64,000 nucleotides of DNA from Erysipelotrichaceae bacterium (GCA_021201315.1 JAJQFG010000005.1:26801-90800), one strand, 5' to 3'. Numbered from the stretch's first letter, positions 44,674 through 54,758 are shown. Notes: generated by a model from the letters alone, not told the origin. A program made the numbers and translations.

Positions 44674-45141
44674 TTAATCTAATTTTAATTCTTCTCTTTT
44701 TGACGTTGGTAACTGTTGCATATAAATTTTGACACCAGCATCCATTATTTTTTTAGTATCTACTATTTCTTCTTCATTCAAATATACGACTTGACCAAAT
44801 TGTTTTGATCCTTCTTTTTTAGCAATCCCGCCATAATTCATTTCTTTAATCTTTGGATAACCTACAATAAATCTTGAGGCATCTTTCGTACAACCAAATA
44901 CAATAAAGATTGTATCTTTTAATGTTTCTACTTTAGGCATCTTTGATAACGCTTTTTCAACTGTAAATATATTCAATCGACATCCTGTTGGTTTAGACAT
45001 ATTTAATGCCATTTTTTGAAATTCATCATTAGCTGCTTTATCATCAATCACAATAATACGATTAACTCCTAAAAACTGTGTCCAGGAAAAGGCAACTTGA
45101 CCATGTACTAAACGATGATCTATTCTTACTGCTTTAATCAT
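44674..45141 (-). CDS. PTS mannose-family EIIB subunit
   Basis: 155 aa from ATG 45141 (AGGGGTG upstream). The phosphohistidine lies in VRIDHRLVHGQVAFSWTQFLG. Further family blocks are IIVIDDKAANDEFQKMALNMSKP and EEIVDTKKIMDAGVKIYMQQLPTSKRE. It carries phosphate from EIIA to the incoming sugar. The open frame runs 14 codons further upstream, overlapping the EIIA end. Confidence 0.9.
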   Translation of the reverse strand: MIKAVRIDHRLVHGQVAFSWTQFLGVNRIIVIDDKAANDEFQKMALNMSKPTGCRLNIFTVEKALSKMPKVETLKDTIFIVFGCTKDASRFIVGYPKIKEMNYGGIAKKEGSKQFGQVVYLNEEEIVDTKKIMDAGVKIYMQQLPTSKREELKLD

Positions 45142-45157
45142 TTTTTCACCCCTTTTC

Positions 45158-45586
45158 TTAAATATCATCTGTTTCATTATCAAATTGATTTAAAAGAGCA
45201 TTCACATATTTAATATGACTCATACTATCATGTGTTTTCTCTTCTAACGTATCTATATCAACACATCCTGGTGTTAATAATAACTCTACTAAAAATGTTA
45301 AATTTGTATTGGTAACTAAATGAAATGGATATTGTCCTAAATATTTTACAAATCCATTATTTACACTACCACCCATCATATCAGTACAGATAATCAAATC
45401 TTCTTTTTCAAAATCATGGTTATTCATAATTTTTTCAATTGTTTCATTAAGATCAAAATCTGGTGTCGTATAACAGCATAATGTATGTAAATTTTTTATA
45501 TCTCCTACAATGATTTTTAATGCACTTGAAAATCCGTCTGCTAGCTCTCCATGAGTAGCAATAATTACTTGTTTATTATTCTTCAT
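45158..45586 (-). CDS. PTS mannose-family EIIA subunit
   Basis: 142 aa, GGGGAAT before the ATG. Phosphohistidine in IIATHGELADGFSSALKIIVG; the second conserved block is IICTDMMGGSVNNGF. It receives phosphate from HPr. Its start lies within the last codons of the activator gene, so the two are coupled. Confidence 0.85.
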   Translation of the reverse strand: MKNNKQVIIATHGELADGFSSALKIIVGDIKNLHTLCCYTTPDFDLNETIEKIMNNHDFEKEDLIICTDMMGGSVNNGFVKYLGQYPFHLVTNTNLTFLVELLLTPGCVDIDTLEEKTHDSMSHIKYVNALLNQFDNETDDI

Positions 45587-48278
45587 TTCTATTCCCCTTA
45601 CCTTCTATTTCATCAGCAGCTATAAAATCATATAAATAAGCTATTTCACTTGTTGGAATAGTAACATTGTATCTTTTAGTTATGTCTGAAAAAGCACTTA
45701 AAACATTTTGAATAAATGATTCATGTTCTATTTCAAATTGATCAAGATTCATAAATTCTGTAATAGCTGATTTTGTAACTAATCTTTCAATCAAACAACA
45801 TACATGAATATATATTCCAATAAGTGTTTTGCCACTAAATCGCTTATTAAGGCAATCTTGTAAATTATCAACTGCCAAACTCACGTTATCTAATAATATT
45901 TTTGGATTTAAGATTGTTAGATAACCAACAACATTTTGTAATGTAAAATTTCTTCTTAATTCATCTAATAACATATCTAATTCATGTGATGATAAATACT
46001 TGGATAATCTTTGCATAATAATATCGATATTATTTCCAGAGATAATCTCTTCTAAAGCTACAAATATTTGTCCTTCAATATGTGGATTAGCAGTCCCAGT
46101 GATAAAGAGTATATTATTATAGGAAAATCTTTCAAAAGATTGACCCTTAGTTACTAATTGATTAAAATCACATACTTCTAAATCAACTGGTATTGAGGGA
46201 GGAAAACTGCTTTCAAACAATTCACGCATACGCTGCGCCATATGCAATCCACTTTCACTAGCAAACAAAATAACATCATTTTTCTTACGATTGATAATGG
46301 TATAATTGGCTTTAGAATCTTCGCTTACTGCTTTTAATGTTGTTTCAATATCTTTTTCATTTAAAATATATTCTCCTGCATGAAGTGCACTTCTAGTAGA
46401 TACATTATTAATCACACCCACATTACAATTAACAGCCTGACTCAAACTATTACCTAACTGTTCTAACGAACCCATATCTACCATAACAATCACATCACTA
46501 TGGTGCATACGATTCAATTTCTCTACAATATTATCTTTAATCTGATCAACACTAATATCTAAAGGCATATCGATAGCTTCAAAAATATAATGTCCTAACA
46601 AAGTATTCACAGCTTCAGCAATCGAAGTTGCAGTTGAATAGCCATGACATACAATCAAACCTAATATCTTACGTCTAGATATTTCAGCATTATAATGATG
46701 CAAATAAACAATCATCATAATAAGTAATATATCATTAACCTGAATTTCTAAATTAGCATTCATTAATCGTATTATTTCCTCGGCAATAGTTACTTCATTG
46801 CATAAACTATCACGCATCTTATTGATAACTTCATCTATCATACGACGATTCTTCTTTTGCCATTTTTCTATAGATGAGCTATATAAATCATTCATATATA
46901 TAAGTTTTGCAACAGAACAACAAAAACCACTCGGTAAATTAATAAATCTTTTTTTAATTAATATATCTACAATATTATTTAAAGATGTTTCAATTCCTTG
47001 TATCCTTTCAGGTGGTATACGTTGTTTAAAAGATAAATAATCATTTAATAAATCAAAATAATGTTTACTATCTTTTAAGGCATCCGCCATATCATTTTTG
47101 GAAAATGGTTTTAAAATACGATCATAATAATCAAGAATAAAATCAATTTCTTCGCTACGTTGATAAATAGAAGTATCAATATACATAAGATCTTCATCTA
47201 AAGTAATAGGCATTGTACGAATGAGATAATCTGGTAAATTATAAGTATGAACAATGATTTCTTCATTAGATGGATTTTCCCTTAAAGCACTAGCACGCAT
47301 CATTTGAATAGCTGATCTTAAACCAAGCATATTATTATCATAGGTACCATTGACTAAAGCTCTTAAAACAGCATTACTAATTTTAATATTCTTTTTCATG
47401 ACTTTTCCTTCGTTTTTCACGAAATGAATAACCAATTCTTCTATTTCTTCTTGCCCCTTATCTATAAGAGAAGGCATTTCTATAATAATAGGTATGTTTT
47501 TTAATAATCTATCTTGGAAGATGATACTAGGATTGGTTTCACTGAGTAGCATGAATCTTATTATTTTTGAATTGTTTTTTGCTATTTTTTGATTTCTAAT
47601 TGTTTCAATAAGATGAGATAATTTTTCTTGTAAATCATCATTCATATATTGACTTCCACATATCATTAATACTAAATGATTATATTTTTCTATTAAGCCT
47701 GGACTATCTTTTTTTCCGAAGATTTTTTGACAAATCATGGTACTATTTAAAGATGTCAATTCTAGTTTATAAAGTTTTGTATCAGATTGGATGATACCTT
47801 TTCTTGCAGCATTTTCAAATATTGTTGTACATAATGTTCTTTTGCCAGTCCCTTTTTCACCATATATAATCATTGGCAAACCACAATTTGGATATTCGAA
47901 GCCTTCTCTGACTTGTTTAATAATAGAAGATAAAGATTGATCACTACCAATAAGCTTTGAATAATGACTATCAATCTTAGAACGATTCATAACATATTGC
48001 TTTAATTCTTCTAGGTCATAGAAGTCATCATCCTGAAATGGTATTTGATATATTTCTTCCATCTTTTTACGATGAAAGAAATAGACAGGTCTTGAATTGA
48101 TTTTAATGATATATTTTTCTTTAACCAATTCATTAAGATATTGACTTGCTAGACTTCTACTAATATGTAATTGTTCACTAATAAAGCTTGCTGTAAATTG
48201 ACTAGCAATCGTAAAGTCAAATTCTTCAGTTGCTTCTCTTACATAAGTGAGGATTTGTTCTTTTGTACTATTGACCAT
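45576..48278 (-). CDS. LevR/GfrR-type PTS-controlled transcription activator lacking the sigma-54 contact motif
   Basis: 900 aa from ATG 48278 (GGAGAGAG upstream). N-terminal winged HTH (FISEQLHISRSLASQYLNELVKEKYIIKI), AAA+ domain with Walker A GEKGTGKRTLC, a PRD, an EIIA-like domain (LGLIVCHGYSTATSIAEAV), an EIIB-like segment (NDVILFASESGLHMAQRMREL) and a second PRD. The GAFTGA loop is replaced by IFGKKDSPGLIEKY, and the Walker B region reads VLMICGSQYMNDD, not LFLDE. PRDs let the PTS control it by phosphorylation. Activation probably does not use sigma-54 in the usual way. Confidence 0.85.
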   Translation of the reverse strand: MVNSTKEQILTYVREATEEFDFTIASQFTASFISEQLHISRSLASQYLNELVKEKYIIKINSRPVYFFHRKKMEEIYQIPFQDDDFYDLEELKQYVMNRSKIDSHYSKLIGSDQSLSSIIKQVREGFEYPNCGLPMIIYGEKGTGKRTLCTTIFENAARKGIIQSDTKLYKLELTSLNSTMICQKIFGKKDSPGLIEKYNHLVLMICGSQYMNDDLQEKLSHLIETIRNQKIAKNNSKIIRFMLLSETNPSIIFQDRLLKNIPIIIEMPSLIDKGQEEIEELVIHFVKNEGKVMKKNIKISNAVLRALVNGTYDNNMLGLRSAIQMMRASALRENPSNEEIIVHTYNLPDYLIRTMPITLDEDLMYIDTSIYQRSEEIDFILDYYDRILKPFSKNDMADALKDSKHYFDLLNDYLSFKQRIPPERIQGIETSLNNIVDILIKKRFINLPSGFCCSVAKLIYMNDLYSSSIEKWQKKNRRMIDEVINKMRDSLCNEVTIAEEIIRLMNANLEIQVNDILLIMMIVYLHHYNAEISRRKILGLIVCHGYSTATSIAEAVNTLLGHYIFEAIDMPLDISVDQIKDNIVEKLNRMHHSDVIVMVDMGSLEQLGNSLSQAVNCNVGVINNVSTRSALHAGEYILNEKDIETTLKAVSEDSKANYTIINRKKNDVILFASESGLHMAQRMRELFESSFPPSIPVDLEVCDFNQLVTKGQSFERFSYNNILFITGTANPHIEGQIFVALEEIISGNNIDIIMQRLSKYLSSHELDMLLDELRRNFTLQNVVGYLTILNPKILLDNVSLAVDNLQDCLNKRFSGKTLIGIYIHVCCLIERLVTKSAITEFMNLDQFEIEHESFIQNVLSAFSDITKRYNVTIPTSEIAYLYDFIAADEIEGKGNRNEE

Positions 48279-48437
48279 ATTGTTCTCTCTCCTTTCCATC
48301 ATATTTTCTTTGCTTGAGTACAATATATATTATTTTGTTTATCAATTTGGTTTGTGACGAAATCGTTGACATTAATTTTGTGATTTTAAGATTTTTCGAC
48401 AAACACGAACTGTTTTCAACACTTGTTTGAAAGTGTA

Positions 48438-48468
48438 AAAAAGATTCTTGTGTTGATACAAGAATCTC
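48438..48468 (-). terminator. Intrinsic terminator of the MATE-YitT operon
   Basis: Minus strand AGATTCTTGT / ACAAGAATCT with a T run after the YitT stop. Confidence 0.75.
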
Positions 48469-49329
48469 TTATAAGTTTATATTTGGTAATGTAAATCCTC
48501 TGCCATTAACACTATGTATATCACTACTAATAATAAAGGCGGTGGAATCAATTTGAAGAATAAGTTCATTAACTTTCGGGTATTGACGACTACTTATGAC
48601 TGATAAAACAGCTTTTTGTGGTTGTTTTAAATAACCTGTTGTGACTTCAATATAAGTACAACCTCTATCTATTTCTTTAAGAATAATTTCTGATATTTCT
48701 TGATATTTGGACGATATCACTAATAATTGAATGTTTTTCTCACCAACCAGTAAGACTTTATCTAAAACAAAGTTAGTGATAAACACCATCATTAATCCAT
48801 AAAGAATACCCTCAAAACTAGAAAAGAAGAGTTGCATAAGTAATATTATAGAATCACATATATTCATAAGTATTGCTATGGATAATCCTGTTTTTTTATT
48901 GATAATGAGCGGTGGAACATCCATGCCTCCTGTACTATATCCCCTTCTAAAGACAATACCAATACCTAAACCAATACATATACCTGCATAAATAGTACTT
49001 AATAACATATTGCTTGTTATATTTTGTAGTGGTTCAAGATTTTCAAAAACTTCTAAGAACATTGGAAAAGCAAACGTACTTAATATTGTCCCCATAACAA
49101 ATGCTTTTCCTAAAAAAATAAATCCTGCAATCAACATCAAAACATTAAATATTAAAATAACACATGTATGATTTAATCCTATTATTCTCTCACATATCAA
49201 TCCTATACCTGTAGCTCCACCAACAATGAGATTAGCAGGTACTGCAAATATAGCATAACCAAATGCTAAAATAGTGTTACCTATTAAAACATACAAAATA
49301 TCTAAAAATATCTTGCGCAAACATATCAC
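48469..49329 (-). CDS. YitT-family membrane protein
   Basis: 286 aa. Five hydrophobic helices with the family's NTILAFGYAIFAVPANLIVGGATGIGLI and FRRGYSTGGMDVPPLIINKKTGLSI. The soluble C-terminal DUF2179 domain is about 205-286 (IQLLVISSKYQEISEIILKEIDRGCTYIEVTTGYLKQPQKAVLSVISSRQYPKV). Transport substrate unknown. The GTG at 49329 overlaps the MATE stop (GTGA); a TTG at 49320 has better spacing from AAGGAG. Confidence 0.85.
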   Translation of the reverse strand: MICLRKIFLDILYVLIGNTILAFGYAIFAVPANLIVGGATGIGLICERIIGLNHTCVILIFNVLMLIAGFIFLGKAFVMGTILSTFAFPMFLEVFENLEPLQNITSNMLLSTIYAGICIGLGIGIVFRRGYSTGGMDVPPLIINKKTGLSIAILMNICDSIILLMQLFFSSFEGILYGLMMVFITNFVLDKVLLVGEKNIQLLVISSKYQEISEIILKEIDRGCTYIEVTTGYLKQPQKAVLSVISSRQYPKVNELILQIDSTAFIISSDIHSVNGRGFTLPNINL

Positions 49330-50708
49330 TCCTTACACAAATCAAAGCATTTAGTCAAATTCACAGCCCACTTACCTTGACTATATCTTTTCATTCCTAA
49401 AACAACACGCATGATTTGTTCCAATTGACAAATCATAAATACCAATACAATACTATCAATATGAAATACATAAACACTAATAAAAGCCAATGGAATGCCA
49501 ATACCCCACATCATACCACTATCTAATAATGTTAAAGCTTTTAAATCTCCTCCAGCTCTTAATGATGCAAAAATAATGACCACAAAGAATCGCAACGCTA
49601 TTTTTAAAGCAAACACTTTGACAATCAAATTTGCTTCTTTTACAACTGTATGGCTTGATAACTGAAATAAAGAAACCAATAATCCAGATGCATTAAACAC
49701 AAAAGCAAAACATCCTATAGCACAGAATATTGCAAATGCCATCAAATATTTACCTTCTTTTTTAGCCTTTCTAATATTATTAGCTCCTAAAGAAACTCCA
49801 ACGATTGATTCAATAGCATTCGAAAAGCCATTCGCGAAAGCATAAAATACTTCTGATATCTTATTTCCTACATAATAGGCTTCCAAAGCACTTGTTCCTA
49901 ATAAACCAAATGCTTTTATAAATAATGTTGATCCAAAGCCAAAAAACAACTCATTGAATAATAATGAATATGTCTTATTCAATACTTTTTTGACAAAAGT
50001 CATATTATAAATGAACATCTCTGATATTTTTCCAACGAATATTTGTCTTGAATAAAAAGCATATATCATATGGATCAGTATGGCACTACCATGAGCCATA
50101 CACGTTCCTATTGCTGCTCCTTGAATGCCTAGTTTGGGAAAACCATAGTAACCAAATATCAGTAGATAATTGGTTATAATATTTATCAAAATAGAACTTA
50201 TACCAATCATCAAAGAAACATGAGGTTTCTGAATACTGCGATAAGTTATATTAAAAGCATATTCAACAGCTAAAAACAAATATGAATATTTCACTATACT
50301 TAAATACGTTAATCCATGAGTTATAACTACACTATCTTGAACATAAAAACTTAAAATCTGTCCTCCAAATACAGTAGCTATGAAAAACCATAATAATCCA
50401 CATAACAAGCCTAAAAGCATACTCAACCCAAAAGACTTCTTTAATTGCTTAAAATCTTTGGCTCCAAAAAATTGAACAGTAAAAATTCCTATTCCAGCTG
50501 CTAAGGCCCATGACGTAGAAGAGCATAGTGTTTCAATTTGAGCTGCTGTCCCTACAGCAGTTACTTCACCTATCCATGAAACCATTAAGGAATCAATAAT
50601 CCCCATACAACTCGTAATGAGCTGTTGCAATCCCAAAGGGATTGCCATACTTGTGACTTTTTCATAAAAATCTTTAGGACCAATAAAAGGTCTGATTTTC
50701 TCAAACAT
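49326..50708 (-). CDS. MATE-family efflux transporter
   Basis: 460 aa from ATG 50708 (GGAGGG six bases before; an ATG two codons earlier is too close). Twelve helices, with MATE signatures MAIPLGLQQLITSCMGIIDSLMVSWIGEVTAVGTAAQ and the second-half repeat FFGFGSTLFIKAFGLLGTSALEAYYVGNKISEVFYAFANGFSNAIESIVGVSLGANN. It exports drugs or metabolites using Na+ or H+. Coupled to the YitT gene. Confidence 0.9.
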   Translation of the reverse strand: MFEKIRPFIGPKDFYEKVTSMAIPLGLQQLITSCMGIIDSLMVSWIGEVTAVGTAAQIETLCSSTSWALAAGIGIFTVQFFGAKDFKQLKKSFGLSMLLGLLCGLLWFFIATVFGGQILSFYVQDSVVITHGLTYLSIVKYSYLFLAVEYAFNITYRSIQKPHVSLMIGISSILINIITNYLLIFGYYGFPKLGIQGAAIGTCMAHGSAILIHMIYAFYSRQIFVGKISEMFIYNMTFVKKVLNKTYSLLFNELFFGFGSTLFIKAFGLLGTSALEAYYVGNKISEVFYAFANGFSNAIESIVGVSLGANNIRKAKKEGKYLMAFAIFCAIGCFAFVFNASGLLVSLFQLSSHTVVKEANLIVKVFALKIALRFFVVIIFASLRAGGDLKALTLLDSGMMWGIGIPLAFISVYVFHIDSIVLVFMICQLEQIMRVVLGMKRYSQGKWAVNLTKCFDLCKE

Positions 50709-50797
50709 ATTCATCCCTCCTGAAAAGTATTATAAAAATATTTTTCAAAAAGATTGAAAGTGTTTAAATCCTCTTCACAATAATCAATTTTTCATCA

Positions 50798-51511
50798 CTA
50801 TCTTACAAATGAATACTTTTCTCCAACAACATATTGAACACTATAATGGACAGGATGTCCCTGACTATCACCCATAACACCATCCATCACAAATAAAGGT
50901 GAACCCAATGATACTTGTAGTAATTGAGCTATATCTCCTTTAGCAGATGTTACTGTAATAATTGTTCTCAATGATTGATTACATATGGTTCCTTTTGACT
51001 GCAATAATTCATATAATGAACCTGTTAAAGCTTCATGCATCAAAAATTCATACTTGTTATAAGAATAATAATTATTTTCTAACATGAGTGGTTCTCCACC
51101 TGCATATCTTAAACGTTGAATATATAAAACTTTATCATCTTTATCTAATAATAGACTTTGTTGCATTAAATCATTCATTGGTAATATTTCTCTTTTTAAT
51201 ACAACTGACACACTTTCTAATCCTGCATTTTTACAGGATTCTGTAAAACCAATACTATCAACCAATGGTCTAAATATCTTAGGTTTTGTCGCATAACTTC
51301 CTTTACCTTGTTTTTTTATTAAATAACCTTCATTTTCTAATTCAGATAGAGCATTTCTAACTGTAATACGACTCACTTGATATTTTTCACACAACTCTTT
51401 TTCAGATAATATTTTTTCGCCTTTAGCTATTTCGCCACTATCTATTAATTCTTTAATTGTATTTTTTAATTGTAAATATAAAGGTTGAGAATCATTATTA
51501 TTTAGTTTCAT
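50798..51511 (-). CDS. GntR-family regulator with UTRA domain
   Basis: 237 aa from ATG 51511 (AGGAG nine bases before). Winged HTH: LYLQLKNTIKELIDSGEIAKGEKILSEKELCEKYQVSRITVRNALSELENEGYLIKKQGKGSYA. UTRA effector domain from about 80. HutC/TreR-type regulators sense sugars or amino acids. It overlaps the HAD gene upstream, so it probably regulates this small sugar-phosphate operon. Confidence 0.9.
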   Translation of the reverse strand: MKLNNNDSQPLYLQLKNTIKELIDSGEIAKGEKILSEKELCEKYQVSRITVRNALSELENEGYLIKKQGKGSYATKPKIFRPLVDSIGFTESCKNAGLESVSVVLKREILPMNDLMQQSLLLDKDDKVLYIQRLRYAGGEPLMLENNYYSYNKYEFLMHEALTGSLYELLQSKGTICNQSLRTIITVTSAKGDIAQLLQVSLGSPLFVMDGVMGDSQGHPVHYSVQYVVGEKYSFVR

Positions 51512-52169
51512 AATCTTCATCTCCTAACATATCTATAACTTCATATAATGATGAAACAATAGCAATTGTTTCGTTTCTTTGTTTTTCTTTTGGTGGATTC
51601 AAATCTGGTATCATAATACAAGGTATATTGGCTCGATAAGCTGCTTCTACTCCAACAAATGAATCTTCTAAGACCAAAGCATCTGTTGAATCCATTTGAA
51701 AATGTTGAATGACTTTAATATATATTTCAGGATTTGGTTTTTTATTATGCACTTCATTACCACATAAAACATAATCAAAATAATCTAATAAATGTAATCG
51801 AGATAATCTTTCGTATGTTAAATCTTTTACTGTGGCGGTTGCTACAGCAATCTTATAATTCTTTTCTTTTAAGTAATCCAATATTTCATAAACATCTGGT
51901 TTTGTATCAATATGTTCAGCTAATAATTGTCTACCATAATGACGGATTTCTTCTAATATATCTTCATAATTTTCAAAATATCCAAGATCTTCTTTAATAA
52001 TATCATCAACTTCTTTACCCGTACGACCAACACATTTTAAAAATGTAGTTGTACCTAAATCTTGTATGCCATATTTCTCCCCAACTTCTTGCCAAGCCTT
52101 TTGCCATTGACTTTCTGTATCTAACAACAATCCATCAACATCAAATATAACTAATTTTGGTTCTATCAT
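51498..52169 (-). CDS. HAD-family hydrolase, beta-phosphoglucomutase-like
   Basis: 223 aa, GGAGGG before the ATG. DVDGLLLDTE, ATATVKDLTYERL, K in KKPNPEIYIKV and LEDSFVGVEAA are the four HAD motifs. It is of the same subfamily as the gene at 30864-31517. It is probably a sugar-phosphate phosphatase or mutase. Co-transcribed with a GntR/UTRA regulator that overlaps its end. Confidence 0.85.
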   Translation of the reverse strand: MIEPKLVIFDVDGLLLDTESQWQKAWQEVGEKYGIQDLGTTTFLKCVGRTGKEVDDIIKEDLGYFENYEDILEEIRHYGRQLLAEHIDTKPDVYEILDYLKEKNYKIAVATATVKDLTYERLSRLHLLDYFDYVLCGNEVHNKKPNPEIYIKVIQHFQMDSTDALVLEDSFVGVEAAYRANIPCIMIPDLNPPKEKQRNETIAIVSSLYEVIDMLGDEDYETK

Positions 52170-52226
52170 TCTATCCCTCCTTACTTATTATATAACATCT
52201 TATTACAAGTTAGATGAAATTGCAAC

Positions 52227-52250
52227 AAAAAAAGAACTCAATGAGTTCTT
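52227..52250 (-). terminator. Intrinsic terminator of the NmrA-like gene
   Basis: AAGAACTCA / TGAGTTCTT with an A run on the left, at the stop codon. Confidence 0.65.
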
Positions 52251-53190
52251 AATCATCAGTAGATGTACGACTACCAATTAGATGATCATCCATATGTTCA
52301 AATAATTCTTTAACAGTCATTGGTTTTTTCCCTGTTAACATTTCAAAATCATTTGTAAAAGTAGCCATTTGATTTTGACGAATGGCTCTACCAAATGTGA
52401 CCATACCATCAGAACAGAATGGGAAATTGGTTGCTGTTTGAGCCCACATATCATCTGTTGTACGTGGTACACCAATGGAATCGAAGAATGCATATTGTTG
52501 TTCATCATTTATTTCAACGTATTTAACGTTATGTCCCGTAACTTCATTTGCAATTTGAATATATTCTTCGACTGTCAATAATTCTGCTCCATTAACATCA
52601 ATAACGCGATCTTGTAAATCTGACATTGCTGCATAAGCACAAGCCAATGCACAATCATCTCTTGAAATATAGGCCATCTTACCATTTCCCATATTATTAG
52701 CTAATACATCATCAGTATTCTCGTATGCATTTACATAATATGAAACCATAGCTTCAGCATATTGAGAATCTCTTAAGAACAAATAATGAATAGGTTGTTC
52801 TTTCACATAAGCTTCAAACCAAACATGATCATTCACTTCATAAGTATCAATATCAGGTTCTCCAGCTCCAACAATTGACGTATAAACTAAACGATTCACT
52901 CCTGCTTTAATTGCAGCATCTAAAGCTGTCTTTTGCGCAGCTCTTCTTTTAGGTCCGACAAAAGGCATAGAAATCAAAATCATTGTATCAACACCTGAAA
53001 ATGCTTTAACTAATCCTTCTTCATCATTAAAATCAGCAATTCTCTTTTCTACATCTACATCTGCATAATTTTCTAAACCTTTTTCAATTGGTGCAGTAAA
53101 CACCAAATCTTCATGAGGCCATTTTTCAAGTAAAATCTTAGCAGCTCTACTACCAAAATTTCCATCAACACCATTTAATAATATTTTCAC
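52249..53190 (-). CDS. NmrA/QorB-like NAD(P)-binding protein
   Basis: 313 aa from GTG 53190, with AGGAGGT upstream. A Rossmann start MKILLNGVDGNFGSRAAKILLEKW (GxxGxxG) is followed by VDTMILISMPFVGPKRRAAQKTALDAAIKAGVNRLVYTSIVGAG, typical of atypical short-chain dehydrogenases of the NmrA/QorB group. Likely an NAD(P)H-dependent quinone reductase or redox sensor. The adjacent LysR gene lies upstream on the same strand and may control it. Confidence 0.8.
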   Translation of the reverse strand: MKILLNGVDGNFGSRAAKILLEKWPHEDLVFTAPIEKGLENYADVDVEKRIADFNDEEGLVKAFSGVDTMILISMPFVGPKRRAAQKTALDAAIKAGVNRLVYTSIVGAGEPDIDTYEVNDHVWFEAYVKEQPIHYLFLRDSQYAEAMVSYYVNAYENTDDVLANNMGNGKMAYISRDDCALACAYAAMSDLQDRVIDVNGAELLTVEEYIQIANEVTGHNVKYVEINDEQQYAFFDSIGVPRTTDDMWAQTATNFPFCSDGMVTFGRAIRQNQMATFTNDFEMLTGKKPMTVKELFEHMDDHLIGSRTSTDD

Positions 53191-53266
53191 AATACTTACC
53201 TCCTGGCATTATTGTAATATAAGAAAAATAAAATAAAAGTCATGAAAAAGTTTGAAATCTCTATAA

Positions 53267-54181
53267 CTATTTGTTATAGAGATTGAAATAATTAAATATT
53301 GAATTAATTAAGTTTTTAACTTGTTTATCTTGTGGTCTATCTAAATAAGCTATGACATATTGTGAATGATGATGACTATTCTTTAATGGAATAATTTTGA
53401 CTTCACCTTCTCTTACTACATCACTAGATACAATCGCAATCCCTTCACCTATAGAAACATCGAATACCAATGAATCAAAAGATTCCACTTCTTTTTTTAT
53501 CTTAAGATTTAAACCATCCTGTTTACTTGCTTCCATAAAATCCTGATAAAATTGATAACCATAATTTTGAGACAATACAATAAATTCTTCATTTTGTAAT
53601 TGTTCTACTTCAATTTCATCATACTTAGATAAAGGATGATCAAATGAACAAATAACACACATTTCATAATCATATAATACATGATATTTTATTGGTTGAT
53701 AGTTTCTAAAACTCGATTCAATACCAAAACTTACATTAGTAGCTTGATTGATAAGACTTTTAGATACATTTCCAAAATTATATTGATTAAATGATATTTT
53801 AATATTTGGATTTTCTTTTTTAAATTCATTAATAGCATTGATAATTTTTCTATTTTGATATAATCCTGTAAATCCAATTTTGATTTCATAAGTATCAACT
53901 TGTTGGATATGTTTATTAAGTTCCTCTATTTGTTGTTGTAGTTTCTTACATTCTTTGTAGTATATTTCACCTGCACGAGTGAGTATAGGACGATAGCCTG
54001 TTCTATCAAATAATGTTACATTGAGTTCTTTTTCTAGTAAAGTTACTTGTTTGGATAAATTTGGTTGAGAAAGATAGAGTTTCTTCGCCGCTGCTGAAAA
54101 AGATTTTTCCTCAACAACGCTCATAAAATATATAACTTTCTTATCTAACATATTATTCACTATCTGGTTGTTGCCCATCAT
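53267..54181 (-). CDS. LysR-family transcriptional regulator
   Basis: 304 aa; a start at Met 54151 (MLDKKVIYFMSVVEEKSF) is nearer the usual family length, and neither has a clear site. HTH: EEKSFSAAAKKLYLSQPNLSKQVTLLEKELNVTLFDRTG. The effector domain follows from about residue 105 (YEIKIGFTGLYQNRKIINAINEF). The 5' end overlaps the DUF1349 gene by 29 nt. A hairpin at 53257-53285 surrounds the stop. It probably regulates the neighbouring DUF1349 or NmrA-like genes. Confidence 0.85.
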   Translation of the reverse strand: MMGNNQIVNNMLDKKVIYFMSVVEEKSFSAAAKKLYLSQPNLSKQVTLLEKELNVTLFDRTGYRPILTRAGEIYYKECKKLQQQIEELNKHIQQVDTYEIKIGFTGLYQNRKIINAINEFKKENPNIKISFNQYNFGNVSKSLINQATNVSFGIESSFRNYQPIKYHVLYDYEMCVICSFDHPLSKYDEIEVEQLQNEEFIVLSQNYGYQFYQDFMEASKQDGLNLKIKKEVESFDSLVFDVSIGEGIAIVSSDVVREGEVKIIPLKNSHHHSQYVIAYLDRPQDKQVKNLINSIFNYFNLYNK

Positions 54182-54758
54182 GAGCCAACCATTGACATTC
54201 TCCTATGCTCATATTAGAAAATACTGCTTTAAAAGATGAATCTTCTGGTGAACAAGCATATATACCAAATTGGATTTTACCTTTTCCTTTATGCATATGA
54301 CAAATACGCATTTGTTTAAAATTGATACCATCACTAGAACACTCTAAACGATAATCATCAACTCTTCGACTTAAACGATACCACATTGATTTGATATTGG
54401 CGTCAATTTCAGTTGTAGCCCAATCAGAATAGCCTTCATTTGTTACAACACTTCCTAAATGTTGATAAGTTTCATTTTCATATTCAATAGAACATTTTAA
54501 CCAATTCTCACTATCCAAATACATAACTAGTCCACATTGATCAAATCGATGATGACTATCTTCAAAATCAGTTTTTACTGTAAAACTAAAATAATCATCA
54601 TCTATTTCCATTTGTAATACAGGAGCATTATCATTTTGAAAATGATAATAAGTTCTTTGCCATAAATCTGTATGTGGTTTTGTAGTTATTTCTATTGTAT
54701 CGTTGATAATTTTATAATCCTTAGGTTCTCTTATCCATTTAAATTGATTGTAATCCAT
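54153..54758 (-). CDS. DUF1349 (concanavalin-like) protein
   Basis: 201 aa, GGAGGAATAAC before the ATG. The sequence FKWIREPKDYKIINDTIEITTKPHTDLWQRTYYHFQNDNAPVLQMEIDDDYFSFTVKTDFEDSHHRFDQCGLVMYLDSENWLKCSIEYEN is characteristic of DUF1349/YwqN-type beta-sandwich proteins. Such proteins probably bind carbohydrate, but activity is undefined. Coupled to the LysR gene by overlap. Confidence 0.85.
   Translation of the reverse strand: MDYNQFKWIREPKDYKIINDTIEITTKPHTDLWQRTYYHFQNDNAPVLQMEIDDDYFSFTVKTDFEDSHHRFDQCGLVMYLDSENWLKCSIEYENETYQHLGSVVTNEGYSDWATTEIDANIKSMWYRLSRRVDDYRLECSSDGINFKQMRICHMHKGKGKIQFGIYACSPEDSSFKAVFSNMSIGECQWLAHDGQQPDSE

Noticed and set aside
48279..48437. Sigma-54 promoter before the PTS operon
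   Set aside because: No TGGC-N8-TTGC arrangement seen, consistent with the missing GAFTGA loop.
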